Positions 13,496-25,283 of a stretch of 64,000 nucleotides of DNA are shown here, one piece after another. The position numbers and the translations under genes are program-made. Each line of letters starts with the position of its first letter. The stretch's first letter is position 1. Source of the DNA: Muscardinus avellanarius (taxonomy: Eukaryota > Chordata > Mammalia > Rodentia > Gliridae); the NCBI GenBank assembly GCA_963383645.1, contig OY726559.1, positions 122,932,721-122,996,720 on the forward strand. The letters run 5' to 3'. The notes below the pieces were generated by a model. The model searched no databases. It worked only from the letters and a program-made list of their open reading frames with translations, and was not told the origin of the DNA.

Positions 13496-13727
13496 TTCTT
13501 TTTTTCTTTCTTTCTTTTTTTTTTTTTTTTTTTTTTTTGGTACTGGGGATTGGACCCTAAGGCAGTCTAAGATATACCCCCTAGTCTTTTTTATTTTAAA
13601 ACAGGGTCTTTAGTACTAAGTTGCTGAGGGGGTCTCACTAAGTTACTGAGTCCAGTCTTGAACCTGTGATGCTCCTGTCTCAGCTCCCAAGTACTGGGAT
13701 TAGAAGGATTCACAATCATACTCGGCT
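13496..13727 (-). repeat. Old B1-dID SINE
   Basis: Long T-tract, GGTACTGGGGATTGGACCC, then a partly duplicated linker (two CACTAAGTT segments) and a diverged 7SL half. Confidence 0.75.
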
Positions 13728-14116
13728 GCATTATATTCTTAATGATTAGCTAATAAGGCCCTATTGTATACTTACTAAAGATAATAAAGAGGTGAAAACA
13801 TCTTCTCTTTGTATACATTATTTCAAGGTACTCAAAAGCTCTGCTTAGTAATTTAATTCTGCAGTATAAAAAGAACTTTCTAAATTATTCCAAGACATTT
13901 TCATGTCCCTCATAAGTTTTTTTTCCTGTTACATATTTTTATTAAATTTGGAAAGTATAGATCAGAACACACAAAAATCACAAGAAACTCTTACTACCGA
14001 GAATTAATCCACCATTTCATTTTAATATCTTTTTCCATAAATATATTTCAAACGAGTTAAATTGAACATGATTTATAATTTTAATTTTTTTCATTCAATG
14101 GTATATTTTTAACATT

Positions 14117-14312
14117 TTGGGGAGGGTGGTATGGGGTTTTGGAGATTAAACCCTGGGTCTTATATGCATGTTAGGCAAACACTCTGCCACTGAGCAGCAC
14201 TACCCAATCCCTGTTCTGACTGTGGTTGTTTTGTTTACATAGTGGGGAGTAAACTCGGAGCCTCAGACTTGTTAGCCAGTCAGCCTGCCACTAGCTATAT
14301 CCCCAGCCCTTT
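14117..14312 (-). repeat. Two consecutive ID-type (tRNA-derived) SINEs
   Basis: 14117-14212 (TTAGGCAAACACTCTGCCACTG) and 14229-14312 (GCCTGCCACTAGCTATATCCC) are antisense ID monomers with no 7SL half. Confidence 0.65.
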
Positions 14313-14339
14313 TTTTGGGGGGGGTGGGGGGTATTTGTT

Positions 14340-14742
14340 TGCTTGCTTGTTTTGTGGTACTAGGGATTGATCCCAAAGGCATTCTACCTCTGGGCTATAC
14401 ACTCCAACCCTCTTTTTTATTTAATTTTTTTATTGGTGCATTGTAGTCGCACATCTTAATGGAGTCCAAGATGGTGGAGGCATACATGCACACATCACTC
14501 ATTTAGCCCTTCCCCAATTCCTGCCCCATTCTCTTCCCCCCTCCTGTTCATGTTTGACTTAGTGATTGACTTTGATAAGTTTGTGACTGTATCTTAAAAG
14601 CATGCACCACCACATCCAGCTCTTATTTTTTATTTTGAGAGAGAGTCACACTGAGTTGCCCAGTCTGGCCTCAAACTTGAGATCCTACTACCTCTGCCCC
14701 CAGAGTAACTGGAGTTACAGGCTTGCACCACCGGACCCAACT
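14340..14742 (-). repeat. B1-dID SINE split by about 190 nt
   Basis: The ID half at 14340-14412 and the 7SL half at 14605-14742 are separated by AT/C-rich sequence (ATTGGTGCATTGTAG...), possibly an L1 fragment inserted into the SINE. Confidence 0.6.
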
Positions 14743-14754
14743 GCAGTGTGGGGT

Positions 14755-15345
14755 TTTTGTTTATTTTTGTCTTGGTGTTAATGAGATTTAATTTACATAT
14801 AATGAAATTGACCAATTTCAAGTGCATAGTGTTTTGTCCTTTACAAATATATATAAAATATATATTAAATATTTATTTTAAAAATATATGGCATAGCCAT
14901 CAGCATTTTGACAATGTAGACTGTTTTCATGATCCCAAAAAATTTTCTCACACCTCTTCATAATTAGCTCCCTTCCCTCAGCCCCTGACTTTTAGTAACC
15001 TGTTCATCTATTTGTTACCAGTTTTGTCTTTTCTAGAAGTTTATGAAAAAGGAATCTACGTGGATTTTCATGGCTGGCTTCTTTTACTTAGCATAATCTT
15101 CAGCTTGGATTTCAGTATGTTACTCAGTGTAAATAATTCTCTGATTGACCTCTATTATATAAGTTTCTATGCATATCTCTAATTACATTCTTAGAACAAA
15201 TTTTTAAAAGTTGAAATTGCTGATCGAGAAGTAATGAACATTTTAAGGTCTTCAATTTATCTTGTCAGATTGTCTTTAAAAATACGGTTCCAGTTCTTCC
15301 ATGTTTTATAGTCGTTACTACCAATGGATGCTATTTCACTCTGGG
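14755..15345 (-). mobile_element. L1 (old, L1M-type) 3' fragment
   Basis: Antisense L1 3' region: ATGAAATTGACCAATTTCAAG, ATGGCTGGCTTCTTTTACTTAGC and TTGAAATTGCTGATC... are typical of reversed L1M sequence. No usable ORF. Confidence 0.7.
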
Positions 15346-15454
15346 GGGGGGCATTTTCTGAGATATTTCTCTCCATATCTGTCTCAAGCTTTTCTCCTCT
15401 CTTACCATCTGACTGCCAGAATATATTTTAAGAGCACAGGTTAAGCAGATTTTT

Positions 15455-15580
15455 ACTAGGACAGTGCTCTCGAGTATTAATGTGCATATGAATCAATGAG
15501 GGATCTTGCTAAAGTGTATCTTCTGAATCAGTATGTTTAGTGGTAGAACTGTAATTCTCTGGTTTTAAGAGGCTTACAGT
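15455..15580. mobile_element. MER5-like hAT relic
   Basis: ATTAATGTGCATATGAATCA, GGGATCTTGCTAAAGTG and TCTGAATCAGTATGTTTAG match the MER5 core. Confidence 0.65.
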
Positions 15581-15679
15581 AATGCCCATACTGCTGATAT
15601 TGGACCACATTTTGTATAATAAGGTGTTAGAATGTTAACAAAGTCAATATTATGTTTATGGAAAGTTCTACTAACATTA

Positions 15680-15885
15680 AGAAGTCCCCCCCACACCCCC
15701 AAGTACTGGGGATTGGATCCACAGGCACTCTTCCACTGAGCCATATCCCTGGTTCTTTTTTATTACTTAATTTGAGAGATTTCTCTGAGTTGCCAAGACT
15801 GATCTCAAAATTGTGACCTCTTGCCTCAGTCTCCTGAGTAGCTAGGATTATAGCTACAGTACCACCATGTCCAGCTTTAGCATGG
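15680..15885 (-). repeat. Old B1-dID SINE
   Basis: CCCCAAGTACTGGGGATTGG ... AGTACCACCATGTCCAGC. Confidence 0.78.
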
Positions 15886-15929
15886 AGAAGTCTTAATGCT
15901 AAATTGTATGATTAAAAATATATGTAGTA

Positions 15930-16118
15930 ACCCAGGTGTACTGGCTCACACCTAGTAATTCCAGTACTTGGAAGGCTGAGACAGGAGGAATCCAAGTTTG
16001 ATCAGAGCCTCAGCAGGTAGACTCTCATCAACCTAGGAAGACCTGGTTTCAAAATAAAAATAAAATAGGATAAAGATGTAGATCAGAGGTGGAATGCCTC
16101 TGGGTTCAATAACCAGTG
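15930..16118 (+). repeat. Old B1-dID SINE ending in (CA)n
   Basis: CCCAGGTGTACTGGCTCACA start, TTTCAAAATAAAAATAAAATAGG linker, CTGGGTTCAATAACCAGT, then directly the CA tract. Confidence 0.8.
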
Positions 16119-16120
16119 CG

Positions 16121-16163
<43 letters not shown>
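16119..16163 (+). repeat. (CA)n microsatellite
   Basis: About 22 uninterrupted CA units at the 3' end of a sense SINE, 150 nt upstream of the bHLH exon. Confidence 0.97.
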
Positions 16164-16167
<4 letters not shown>

Positions 16168-16206
16168 TGATATAGGTTTGACTATATGATTACATATATA
16201 CATTGA

Positions 16207-16548
<342 letters not shown>

Positions 16549-17119
16549 TAGCATAGTGGACATGGATAAATGTTCTGACTATAGGTAAGCAAACATCTCT
16601 GCTTTTGCTTGAGCAAGTTGTAGTGATCTGCTCTGTTATCAAGTCAGTTGTAGTGATCTGCCACTGGATCATCAGGATCAGTGTCCCTACAGCGCTTCAA
16701 TCCCATGAAGAAAGGCAGAGAACAAACAGTTCTGCCCACTGCCCCGCAGTGGTGCTTTGTGCCTCTGTGCTCTTTGAACTCTGTTCTCTCACGCTGTTGA
16801 ATTTACCTGTCTACGTCAGCCCTTCTCCTTCCTATACTTAGTTTCTTGCCTACTTTACCATGGGACATCTACAAGCCCCGATGGTCAGTGGCTCCTCCTG
16901 GCCCTGCCTGATATGGGTGTTCTTTACGCCCACGTCAGTAAGGTTTCAGGGTTTCTTTGTTGATCCCTGTTTAGGAATGCCATGAACTTCTTAAGCTAAT
17001 GTGCTGAGCATGTCTGTATTCCCAAGGACAAAAGTGTGGGTCAGACTTTGCTGACTCAAGAGATTGCTCTTTCATGATTTCATGAACTTTTATAAAATCT
17101 TGAAGAAACTTGAAAACTT

Positions 17120-17245
17120 TATTTGTTCAGCATGTATTTATTACATACCTCCTCTGTGTCAGCCAGCTATATTCTAGCCCCTGAGTTATCAAATAATAGA
17201 AGCTTCTTGCCCTTGAGACATTCTACCATCAAGCTTATAGTTTGG
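17120..17245. repeat. L2-like ancient repeat
   Basis: TTCAGCATGTATTTATTACA, CTCTGTGTCAGCCAGC and TATTCTAGCCCCTGAG resemble the common L2-type order (...TATTTATTGAGCACCTACT...). Family uncertain. Confidence 0.45.
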
Positions 17246-18164
17246 CAAATCACTATATGCTTTTTCACCAAAGTTATAAATGTTTTATCCCAGGCCTTTT
17301 TGCAAGAAATTTAAAAATATAGCCCTAGGTTCTAGGATATTCACTGAGAATGAATTCACTCATCTCTTCACTGAGAGCAACTCTGTCTTACTTATGAATA
17401 TTTATGTTAGATATTTTTTGAAAAAGGTTCGAAAAAGAATAGGGATGGATAGATGCTTGAAAACTCCAACCATGAATCCATAGCCTGGATCACAGAAAAA
17501 GGACACTTTCTTGAAAATCAGTTATAGAATTTGAACTTTCAGAAAAAAGAGGTGGCAGCAGTTACTCCATCCATCTGCAGTAAACTAATGCATAAGATAC
17601 ATCAGTCATTTTGTGGGTAACTAACAGATACTTGGCTTAGCTTTTGCAGAACCTTTGAAGTGTCTGTAGAAGGTAAAAGTTAATGGACTTAAATTGTATC
17701 TGATACCCTTTGTTCCACTCTGAGAGCAGCAAGGCACCTGGGCTCAGCAGTCCAAGGGCATTCAGACCCTCTCTTCAGCCCAGGAAATGTTTACACTTAT
17801 GCCACTCCTCCATTTATTGTTAGAGATAATACCTCCACTGGGATGTCAGTCTTACTGTCTGGTCAACAAATGTGCCAGAATTTATCTAGTACAGCATCTT
17901 TTCCCGCCCATGGTGTCTGAGAGCTAGAATAGAGTCTTTTGTGTTTTAAAAACTTTTTTTAAGAGCAGAGACACCTATTCTCAGATCTAAGCCATCAAAA
18001 TGAGAAAAACTTCTGTGTATGAAAACATAAATTCTGCCATGTCTGCTTGCACTTTATTCATTTTTAATATTTGACTTTGCAGTGGTCCCATGTCAGGCAC
18101 CTAGAACAGAAAATCTAAGTCTGAGAGGTGTTGCTGCTGCTGCTGCTGTTGTTATTGTTGTTAT

Positions 18165-18363
18165 CACAGTATTGGGAATGGAACCCAGGGGTATTCTACC
18201 TCCCAGCTACACCCCAGCCCTATTTTTTATTCTTTAATTTGAAACAAGGTCTCACTAATTTGCAAAGAGCCTCAGTAATTAGCTGAGGCTGGCTGCGAAC
18301 CTGTGATCCCCTATCTCAGCCTCCCAAGTACGGGATTACAAGCGTGCGCCACCACACCTGGCT
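18165..18363 (-). repeat. B1-dID SINE
   Basis: The tail is a (CTG)n/(TTG)n run (18128-18163) on the + strand; body GTATTGGGAATGGAACCC ... GCGCCACCACACCTGGC. Confidence 0.85.
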
Positions 18364-18873
18364 CTGAGACCGTCTTAACATCTAGACTTAGCCAGCTGCT
18401 CGCTAACTCTCTGTTCATAATTATGGATACTGACTTTTTCATTTATCATTCTGAAAGCTCTATTTAAAGAGTCTTTCAACTGAGTCTGAACTACAGTTTA
18501 CCAGGGATTGCCTTGATGCTCACTTTCAGACTGTGGGTCTGAATCCCAGAGCCTTTGCCTTTTGGCCCCAGGACCTATGACAGACTCTCAAGGCTTTCTG
18601 TCAAACAGGACTTAAAATCCTAGACTTTATTGCCAGCAGTTCTAAGTTATTTTGATAACCTGTTCATTTTTGAGAGCCTCTTCATACCTGTAGCCCTTAA
18701 GCCCGGCAGTTTTATTCAGATATACACTCTGTTTGTATGACCTGCTTTAGGCATCCTCTTGCCTCCCTGGTTTCTTTTCTGGTTGTGGATGGTGCTCCAA
18801 GACCCAGTCTGTCTAGTTCTAACTTTACCACTAGGTGAGTATACCAAGAGGCAGCCAGACAGATATTTGCCTG

Positions 18874-18910
18874 ATGATGATGATGGTGGTGGTGGTGGTG
18901 ATGATGATGT
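18874..18910. repeat. (GAT)n/(GGT)n trinucleotide tract
   Basis: ATGATGATGATGG followed by GGT repeats and again GATGATGATG; a short interrupted triplet repeat. Confidence 0.9.
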
Positions 18911-19329
18911 AAGAAATGGCTTTGAGTTAGCCAAAAATTCTGCTCTGATGATGTTGAAAATCCTCAGGTAGACATCAGAAGTCAATTAGTAGAATCTCTG
19001 TAATGGAAATGTGGGGGCACAGCACAGGTAAGAGCACTCCCACTTAGCATCTGTATGTAGCACACTTTCCAGATACTCAGCAAACATGCGCTGCTCATGC
19101 AGACCAAGAGATACAAAAGAGCAACACTAGCCTGTGCCTTTTCTAGATCAAAGCTTTATATTTTATAAGAGAAATGTGAATCTATTTCACTTGAAAAACT
19201 TTAAAATCTCACTTGGTCCTCTTTATATTTTACCTGTTAACTTAGGCTCTCCTCTCAATCTCTCTAGTCATGATGAGCACCACAGGGCCACAACACCTAA
19301 TAGAGACATTCATTTCATTAGCTCTTGGG

Positions 19330-19398
19330 CAAAGGCATAGAGCACGTTTAACATGCTCCTAAGTGTGGTCTCCAGCACCACAAGAAAAAGAAAGAAAG
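19330..19398 (+). repeat. ID element fragment
   Basis: GCACGTTTAACATGCTCCTAAG ... CTCCAGCACCAC then an A-rich tail: the tRNA-Ala-like ID core without a 7SL half. Confidence 0.6.
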
Positions 19399-19798
19399 CA
19401 GCTCTTATTAATTTTTACATAATGATGAACATGTCACTTTTACCTACTAGGTATAGGATAAATTAAGAATGTACCTTGCTTTCTCCATTAACCCTTCTCA
19501 GAGTTGTATAGGCTTTGTATCTTTTCCTAAATGCAAGGGCTTAAAAAAGTAGAACTGTTCTGAAGGTCGAGACAAGAAGATCGCAGGTTTATGTATCAGT
19601 GATTGATAGCTAAGTGTGCCATAATAAATTTTTTATCTGTTTTAGAACCCAGATATGAACTATAAGTGTATATTGAAATATACATATTTAAATACATTTT
19701 TAGTTTGCTTTAAAAAGGGAACATTTAAAAAGCAAACTGTGTTATGATTCATCTAGACCCTTAATTATACAAAATAAACTAACAAAAAATTAGTTTCA

Positions 19799-20038
19799 TT
19801 AGGCATAGTGGTACACTCCTCCCGTCCAGTCAGGAGACTGAGGCAGGAGGATTGCAAGTTCCAACCCAGCCTAGACAGGATTCCATCTTTAAAAAGAAGA
19901 TCACAGCCAGGCATGGTGGTGCATGCTTGTACTCCCTGCACTTGGGAGGCAGAAACAGGAGGATCGCACAGGTTCGAAGCCAGCCACGCTGGCTCAAGAG
20001 ACCCTGTTTCTAAATAAAAATGTAAAAAAAAAAAAAAA
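19799..20038 (+). repeat. Two 7SL-half SINEs in tandem
   Basis: 19799-19895 is a diverged 7SL monomer. 19902-20038 is a type-B 7SL half (CAGGTTCGAAGCCAGCC) that ends at the AAATAAAAATG linker in poly(A) with no ID half. Short GATCACAG/AATCACAG repeats flank the second copy, so it looks like a separate insertion. Confidence 0.75.
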
Positions 20039-20117
20039 ATCACAGCTTCTATAAATATTATTTCCACTACAGAAATAACTAAAATGATTTATTTAAGGAA
20101 TTTATTTTAAAATTTAC

Positions 20118-20342
20118 AGATTTTTTTGGGTTGGTTTGTTTGTTTGCAGTACTGGGAATGGAACCCAGGGACATTCTACCTCTGAGCTACACCCCCAGCC
20201 CTATTTTTTATTTTGAAACAGGGTCTCACTGAGTTGCAAACAGGCTCACTATAAGTAGCTGAGGCTATCTGGGAACCTGAATCCTCCTGTCTCAGCCTCC
20301 CAAATTCTGGGATTACAAGCGTGCGCCACCACGCCCAGCTAA
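20118..20342 (-). repeat. B1-dID SINE, type A
   Basis: GCAGTACTGGGAATGGAACC ... GCGCCACCACGCCCAGC, flanked by AATTTACAG/AATTTATAG, a slightly diverged target-site duplication. Confidence 0.87.
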
Positions 20343-20525
20343 TTTATAGAAATTTTAAATCATCTCTTTATGTTATATTCATCAGGACATTTTAATCACC
20401 TTTCAAAAATATGTATAATGATTTTTAACCTATCCTACATGTTATAGCCAGAAAAGACTACGCCAGAAGTAGTCATAGGATAGACATCTTGTGCTTTAAA
20501 TGTTACTTATCATCACACACCATTT

Positions 20526-20547
20526 TCTAACCTCTTTTTTTTTTTTT
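20526..20547 (-). repeat. 3' target-site duplication and poly(A) tail of the PCNP retrocopy
   Basis: TCTAACCTCTT at 20526-20536 matches 22759-22769 exactly. The T-run up to 20547 is the poly(A) tail on the minus strand. Confidence 0.9.
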
Positions 20548-22758
20548 GAGTTTGACAAAATTTATTGGTATTTTAGTAAAGACATTCATCTCAGTCATTT
20601 CTCTCTCCTCATCTTGACCTCATCTTAGTATTTCATTTGGGTCAAGAAAAGAATATGTAGGAGAGGGATGTTATTTTAACAAACAGTAAAATGGGCAAAA
20701 ATGGATAGTTTGCCTACATAAAAGAATGCTAAGTTCATGTATCTTGATATAATTAAATCATGTAAGAACTAATAGTTCTATATACATTTCCATTGTTTTA
20801 CTTGGGGCTTATCTAAACTTAAATATAAGTGAACAAGTGTTAACGAATATACACAGGCTGCTTCTCTGGAGTTATGATCTCTTAGAAGACAGTGAGCATT
20901 ACCACCAATCACACAGGCTGAAGCTGCCTCCAAATTTAACATTGTAGGAGTTTAAGAAAATCATTATGCCATGTTTCAGGTCTGTGACTATCCTTTTAAA
21001 GATGTGTTTAACTGTCACATTTTTAAAAAGTCCATATACAATACAAAAATCCAAAACAAACACCCTACAATATACAAATCTAACATGGTATATTGTATGT
21101 GATGAGATTCCATAAAATGTGTTTGAAGATGCACTTTTCTTTCCTTCTATTTTTAGTACCTAAAATGTGCTTTTGAGACGATACTGGTCAGTATGTACAT
21201 ATGCAAAATAAACCATATAATTGTACTAAACAAAAATCCTGAAGTGAGCTCATTTAAATTGGATTTAACAAGTTAGTAACTTAAGTGCTTTGACAAAGTT
21301 CCAGAAAACGCATCCTCTTTTGTCTTCATCCGTTAAATTTTTTTGGTGTTTAAATAATTTTTAAAATAAAACCCAGCCAAATACTTAAGCAATATGTACA
21401 TTTAAATTTTTGGTGGTGATTTGTATTTCAAAAGAAACAGCTTCCTTATGATTTGCCGCAAGTTCTGGTGGAAACGCTTACAGGAAGTGGCTAACAAAAA
21501 ACAAGAAGCATATTCAAAATACTGATTTACTTTGGTAGCAAATGGGTGTTCTTTGAAGACTGAGACCCATTAAGTGAATTGGGCTATTTCAAATACTCGA
21601 TACTTCACATAAAAATTAAATTTAAAAAACTCTTTTAAAGAGCTAAGCATCTGTATCCACTGATGGCAATGCAATACCTAGTATATGATTTCAAACAAAA
21701 CAAATGCCCATTAGAAAAAAAGCTGTATTTTAATTTCATCTAAATTTACTTTCAGTCAATAGTCCAGTAACATTTTTCCCTCAATACAATACTCCCTCTT
21801 TCTCTATAAGGCTGTTCCTGGGAGCCAGACAGTTTAGAAATGAGGAAGGTGAGTTAGGAGAGTAACTGCTTCCAGTTTAAATAGACAACTTTTTGCTTCC
21901 CTCCTAATGTGCTAATAGTTGTGTCTAAAAAAATATGCAATTCTTAAAAAGGTACCATTTCTGATTTATTATCTGTAACCTTTGGAAACTAATCACATGA
22001 AACTACAAAATTAGCAAATGTCTTGAAATCTGTATATAAAACATAAATTACCTCTAATTTCAAACTCTCGTTTATTAGTGTACCACTCAATCTTAAAAAA
22101 ATGAAAAAGAAAAAAAAAAGTGGCTCCAAAGATAGTCTTATACCATACTTTAAAAAAGGAAACTGTTCCTTTTAACTTTACACCCACCCCACACCCCAGT
22201 TTCAAAACACATCATTTAATTGTCTTGGTCATGTACATTTCCAAGATGGGATTTTACATTTCGTTCCCATAGCTTCTGGTTATCAGAAAGTCCATGCTTT
22301 CCTTTATTGAAGGAGTTTGGTCCGGCTATGGTTGGTGTATCTCTCCCAGTATTCTTCATCCTTATCTTTGCTTCTGGAGGCATTTCCTCTGGTTCACTAT
22401 CTTCATCTTCCTTAAAAGCTGCCGCTACTGATAGGGTTTTTGGAGCAAGAGTCGGATCAGTTTCTTTAGGCTTACTTGATCCAAGTTTGATGGATATGGC
22501 TGATGCTTTCTTTGTTGTCTGACTACCTGTGGCAAATCCAAATGTGGAGGTCTTTATAGGTTTTGTTGGGAGGTGTGCAGCTTTTTCTTCAGCTGATCGC
22601 TTCTCAGCGCTGCGACTGGAACTTACCCCTCCATTACTGGAAGAAACAGTCTTAGTTTTCACAGGTTTTTCTGCTTCTTCTTCAGGTCCTCTGGCGGCTC
22701 CAGCACGCTGCGGCTTTTCAAGCTTCTCCTCTCCCGCCTTCCCGTCCGCCATTTTTCC
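20537..22758 (-). pseudogene. PCNP processed retrocopy (full length)
   Basis: Intronless copy of the PCNP mRNA (PEST proteolytic signal-containing nuclear protein) antisense to TCF12. From the minus strand: a very short 5' UTR, ORF 22752-22216, about 1.67 kb of 3' UTR, an AATAAA (the + strand reads TTTATT near 20561) shortly before the poly(A), and 11-bp TSDs on both sides. These are the hallmarks of L1-mediated retroposition. The parental multi-exon PCNP gene is elsewhere in mammalian genomes. There is no sign of an inherited promoter, and expression is unknown. Confidence 0.95.
22216..22752 (-). CDS. Intact PCNP-like ORF in the retrocopy (178 aa)
   Basis: ATG at 22752 (AAAAATGGCGGACGGG context) to TAA at 22216; 178 codons, the same length as PCNP as I recall it, with no frameshift or stop. 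Recognisable blocks: [19 protein letters not shown] at the N-terminus, the S-rich SSSNGG region, [17 protein letters not shown], the acidic [19 protein letters not shown]-like segment, and the C-terminus [16 protein letters not shown] is a small nuclear protein ubiquitinated by UHRF2/NIRF and linked to cell-cycle control. Against the parental protein from memory I count roughly 18 replacements, several charge-changing (for example Lys and His where Glu and Asp are expected around residues 57-60). Either a recent, still-open pseudogene or a retrogene; the sequence alone does not decide. Confidence 0.85.
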   Translation of the reverse strand: MADGKAGEEKLEKPQRAGAARGPEEEAEKPVKTKTVSSSNGGVSSSRSAEKRSAEEKAAHLPTKPIKTSTFGFATGSQTTKKASAISIKLGSSKPKETDPTLAPKTLSVAAAFKEDEDSEPEEMPPEAKIRMKNTGRDTPTIAGPNSFNKGKHGLSDNQKLWERNVKSHLGNVHDQDN

Positions 22759-22769
22759 TCTAACCTCTT
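22759..22769 (-). repeat. 5' target-site duplication of the PCNP retrocopy
   Basis: TCTAACCTCTT, identical to 20526-20536; immediately upstream (minus strand) of the copied mRNA 5' end. Confidence 0.9.
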
Positions 22770-22910
22770 GAAAATGCCTACTCCCATCATAGGTTTTACC
22801 CCAGTTTCCTATCTTATAGATGAAGCAATAGAAATTTTTTCAACCTCTGATCATACCTGAGCAATACAAAGAATAATTTAGTCATCTTGTTCTACATTTC
22901 TATCTTCTAC

Positions 22911-22925
<15 letters not shown>

Positions 22926-22996
<71 letters not shown>

Positions 22997-23154
22997 GGGA
23001 ATGGAGCCCAGGGGCCTTCTACCTCCAGGCTACATTCCCAGACCTATTTTATATTTTATTTGGAAACAGGGTCTCTTAATCCAGCTGAGGCTGGCTTCGA
23101 ACCTGCGTGATCCTCCTGTCTCAGCCTCCCAAGCGTGCGCCACCACGCCCGACT
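22926..23154 (-). repeat. B1-dID SINE with (GT)n tail
   Basis: T-tract and (GT)n at 22943-22991 precede TACTGGGAATGGAGCCC; 7SL half ends GCCACCACGCCCGAC. Flanks TTCTACTTTTCT / TTCTACTTTTCT form the target-site duplication. Confidence 0.9.
22943..22991 (+). repeat. (GT)n microsatellite
   Basis: About 24 GT units within the tail of the antisense SINE. Confidence 0.97.
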
Positions 23155-23257
23155 TATGTTCTACTTTTCTATATAGAAAAATAGGGTGTGCATACAGCTG
23201 TCTCTTTCTTTTGAGTTGATGCATTTTTCTACAGAGGAATGTTAGAGAATCTTTCTC

Positions 23258-23470
23258 TTTTTTTTTTTTTCCAGTATTGGGGATTGAACCCAGGGGCATT
23301 CTACCTCTGAGCTACACCCCCAGCCCTATTTTTTATTCTTTATTTTGAAAAGGGCCTCACTAATTTATATAGGGCCTCACTAAGTAGCTGAGGCTGGTCA
23401 CAAGCCACAATCCTCCTGTCTCAGCCTCCCAAGTACTGGGATTACAATTGTGCACCACCACATCCGGCTA
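23258..23470 (-). repeat. B1-dID SINE, type A
   Basis: CAGTATTGGGGATTGAACCC ... GTGCACCACCACATCCGGC; flanked by TAGAGAAT on both sides. Confidence 0.88.
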
Positions 23471-23489
23471 GAGAATACCTCTTATTTTG

Positions 23490-23577
23490 CCATTTTCTGT
23501 ACTAGTAAAGTTCTTTGTGAAGCACTGATGTCTCCATTTTCTGTACTAGTATAGTTCTTTGTGAAGCACAGATGTCA
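23490..23577. repeat. 44-bp tandem duplication
   Basis: Two copies of a 44-bp unit beginning CCATTTTCTGTACTAGTA (23490-23533 and 23534-23577), differing at about two positions. It lies 330 nt upstream of the last coding exon acceptor. Confidence 0.93.
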
Positions 23578-23885
23578 GCCTTCATATCAATTCAGTTTAC
23601 TGTGTCATAACAGCAAAATGTTTAAAGAGTAGCTTGTTAATTTGGACCACATCAAACCTAGAAGACTAAATCAAAAGCAGAAAATAAAGAGAACATAAAA
23701 TAGTGACTAAAACTTCTAAGTCTGGCAGCTCATTTGGTGTGAGCTCATCCTGGCTGCCTGTGTGATGGCATTTAGCATAGATATGAAATGGCAGAGCTTG
23801 GGAGTCCCCCACAAAAAAATAATAGCAGTTTCTTCATCTCATGACCTAACGGTTCCTGTTTCAGACCTTATGACCATAACAATAA

Positions 23886-24050
<165 letters not shown>

Positions 24051-24061
24051 ACATCAGCCAA
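24051..24061 (+). other. TCF12: TCF12 3' UTR, first segment
   Basis: ACATCAGCCAA then GTAAGTATG, a near-perfect donor. It is read as the end of the stop-codon exon. Confidence 0.8.
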
Positions 24062-24281
24062 GTAAGTATGGGTTTGAGAAGAAAGTATAAGAAAATCACT
24101 TAAAATTCATCTTAAATTGGGTTTGAACCTTTGAACAGAATTCTCTAATGGGCATTGGTTATTTTTAAGATAACATATAATTTGGAATACAACAGTTTAC
24201 CTTTTTTTGCATAATTAGAGAACAGTATCATTTTATGCCAAAATACTATTCACTTCAACAAATTATAGTATCCTGTACTGT

Positions 24282-24510
24282 GTTTTTTTTTTTGTTGTTG
24301 TTGTTTGTTTTGTTTTGTTTTGTTTTGGTGGTACTGGGATTCCTGGAAGCCCTTCTACCTCCGGGCTACACTCCCAGACCTATTTTATATTTTTATTTAG
24401 AAACAGGGTCTCCTAAGCCAGTGCGCACGGCTGACTTCGAACCTGCGCGATCCTCCTGTCTCCGCCTCCCAAGCACAGGGATTACAAGCGTGCGCCACCA
24501 TGCCCGGTAG
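24282..24510 (-). repeat. B1-dID SINE, type B, 14-bp target-site duplication
   Basis: (TTG)n/(TTTTG)n tail, GGGATTCCTGGAAGCCCTTC, CACGGCTGACTTCGAACCTG, end GCCACCATGCCCGG. TAGTATCCTGTACT occurs on both sides. Confidence 0.92.
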
Positions 24511-25089
24511 TATCCTGTACTTTATAAAGAAATGTTAGAACCTCTGTTCTGAATTATCATGTGTATTCACACTCACAAATAGTATTATAAACAAGAAGAA
24601 AATAATTCAATGACTCACACATCATAAAATACTATTGCTCCCACTGATATTTCTCATTCTTCTATTCAGAGATACTTTATCGAAAAGCAGCTTTCTGCTA
24701 ATCCTCTATCTTCTTTGTCATGAATCCTCTATACACAAAAGAGTTACTGATTGCATCCATTCAGATCAGTGATGCAAGTTTGTGCTATTCAGCTTCCTCC
24801 CGTTTTAAACACATCATGTTAGACACACTGGAATCTACTAATGAATGTGAACAAGCTCTGTGATACAGCCAGCCCATCCTTCTCTTCGTAGTCTTACGTG
24901 TATATAATTATACAATACAGAAACTACAAGCCATTTCACCCACAAAATATATCCAGTAGTATAATAGTTTTCATGTCAAAGAAACTTTAGACAAGAACTT
25001 AATTTACAGATTTTCTAAGAGCCAAACCACCGTCTTGTTTTCTATGGAAAATATAAACTTTGATGTTTTAAAATAAAAAACATAACCAA

Positions 25090-25283
25090 CCAGGCATGGT
25101 GGAATAAATCTGTAATCCCAGAACTTGGGAGACTGAGACAAGATCATTAGTTCACCTCAGCAACTTAGCAAGACTACCAGAAACTTTGGGAGCCCTTGTT
25201 TCACAATTAAAAATAAAATAGGGCTGGAGGTGTAGCTCAGAGGTAGAATGCCCTAGGTTCAACACCCCAAGACCACAAGAAAT
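25090..25283 (+). repeat. Old B1-dID SINE
   Basis: CCAGGCATGGTGGAATAAATC ... AGCTCAGAGGTAGAATGCCC, tail near 25280. Confidence 0.78.

Noticed and set aside
14117..14312. tRNA genes
   Set aside because: The tRNA-like sequences are ID SINE copies; they lack intact cloverleaf pairing and end in A/T tails.
22220..22771. Plus-strand ORFs of 100 and 80 codons
   Set aside because: They are opposite-strand shadows of the PCNP-like frame.
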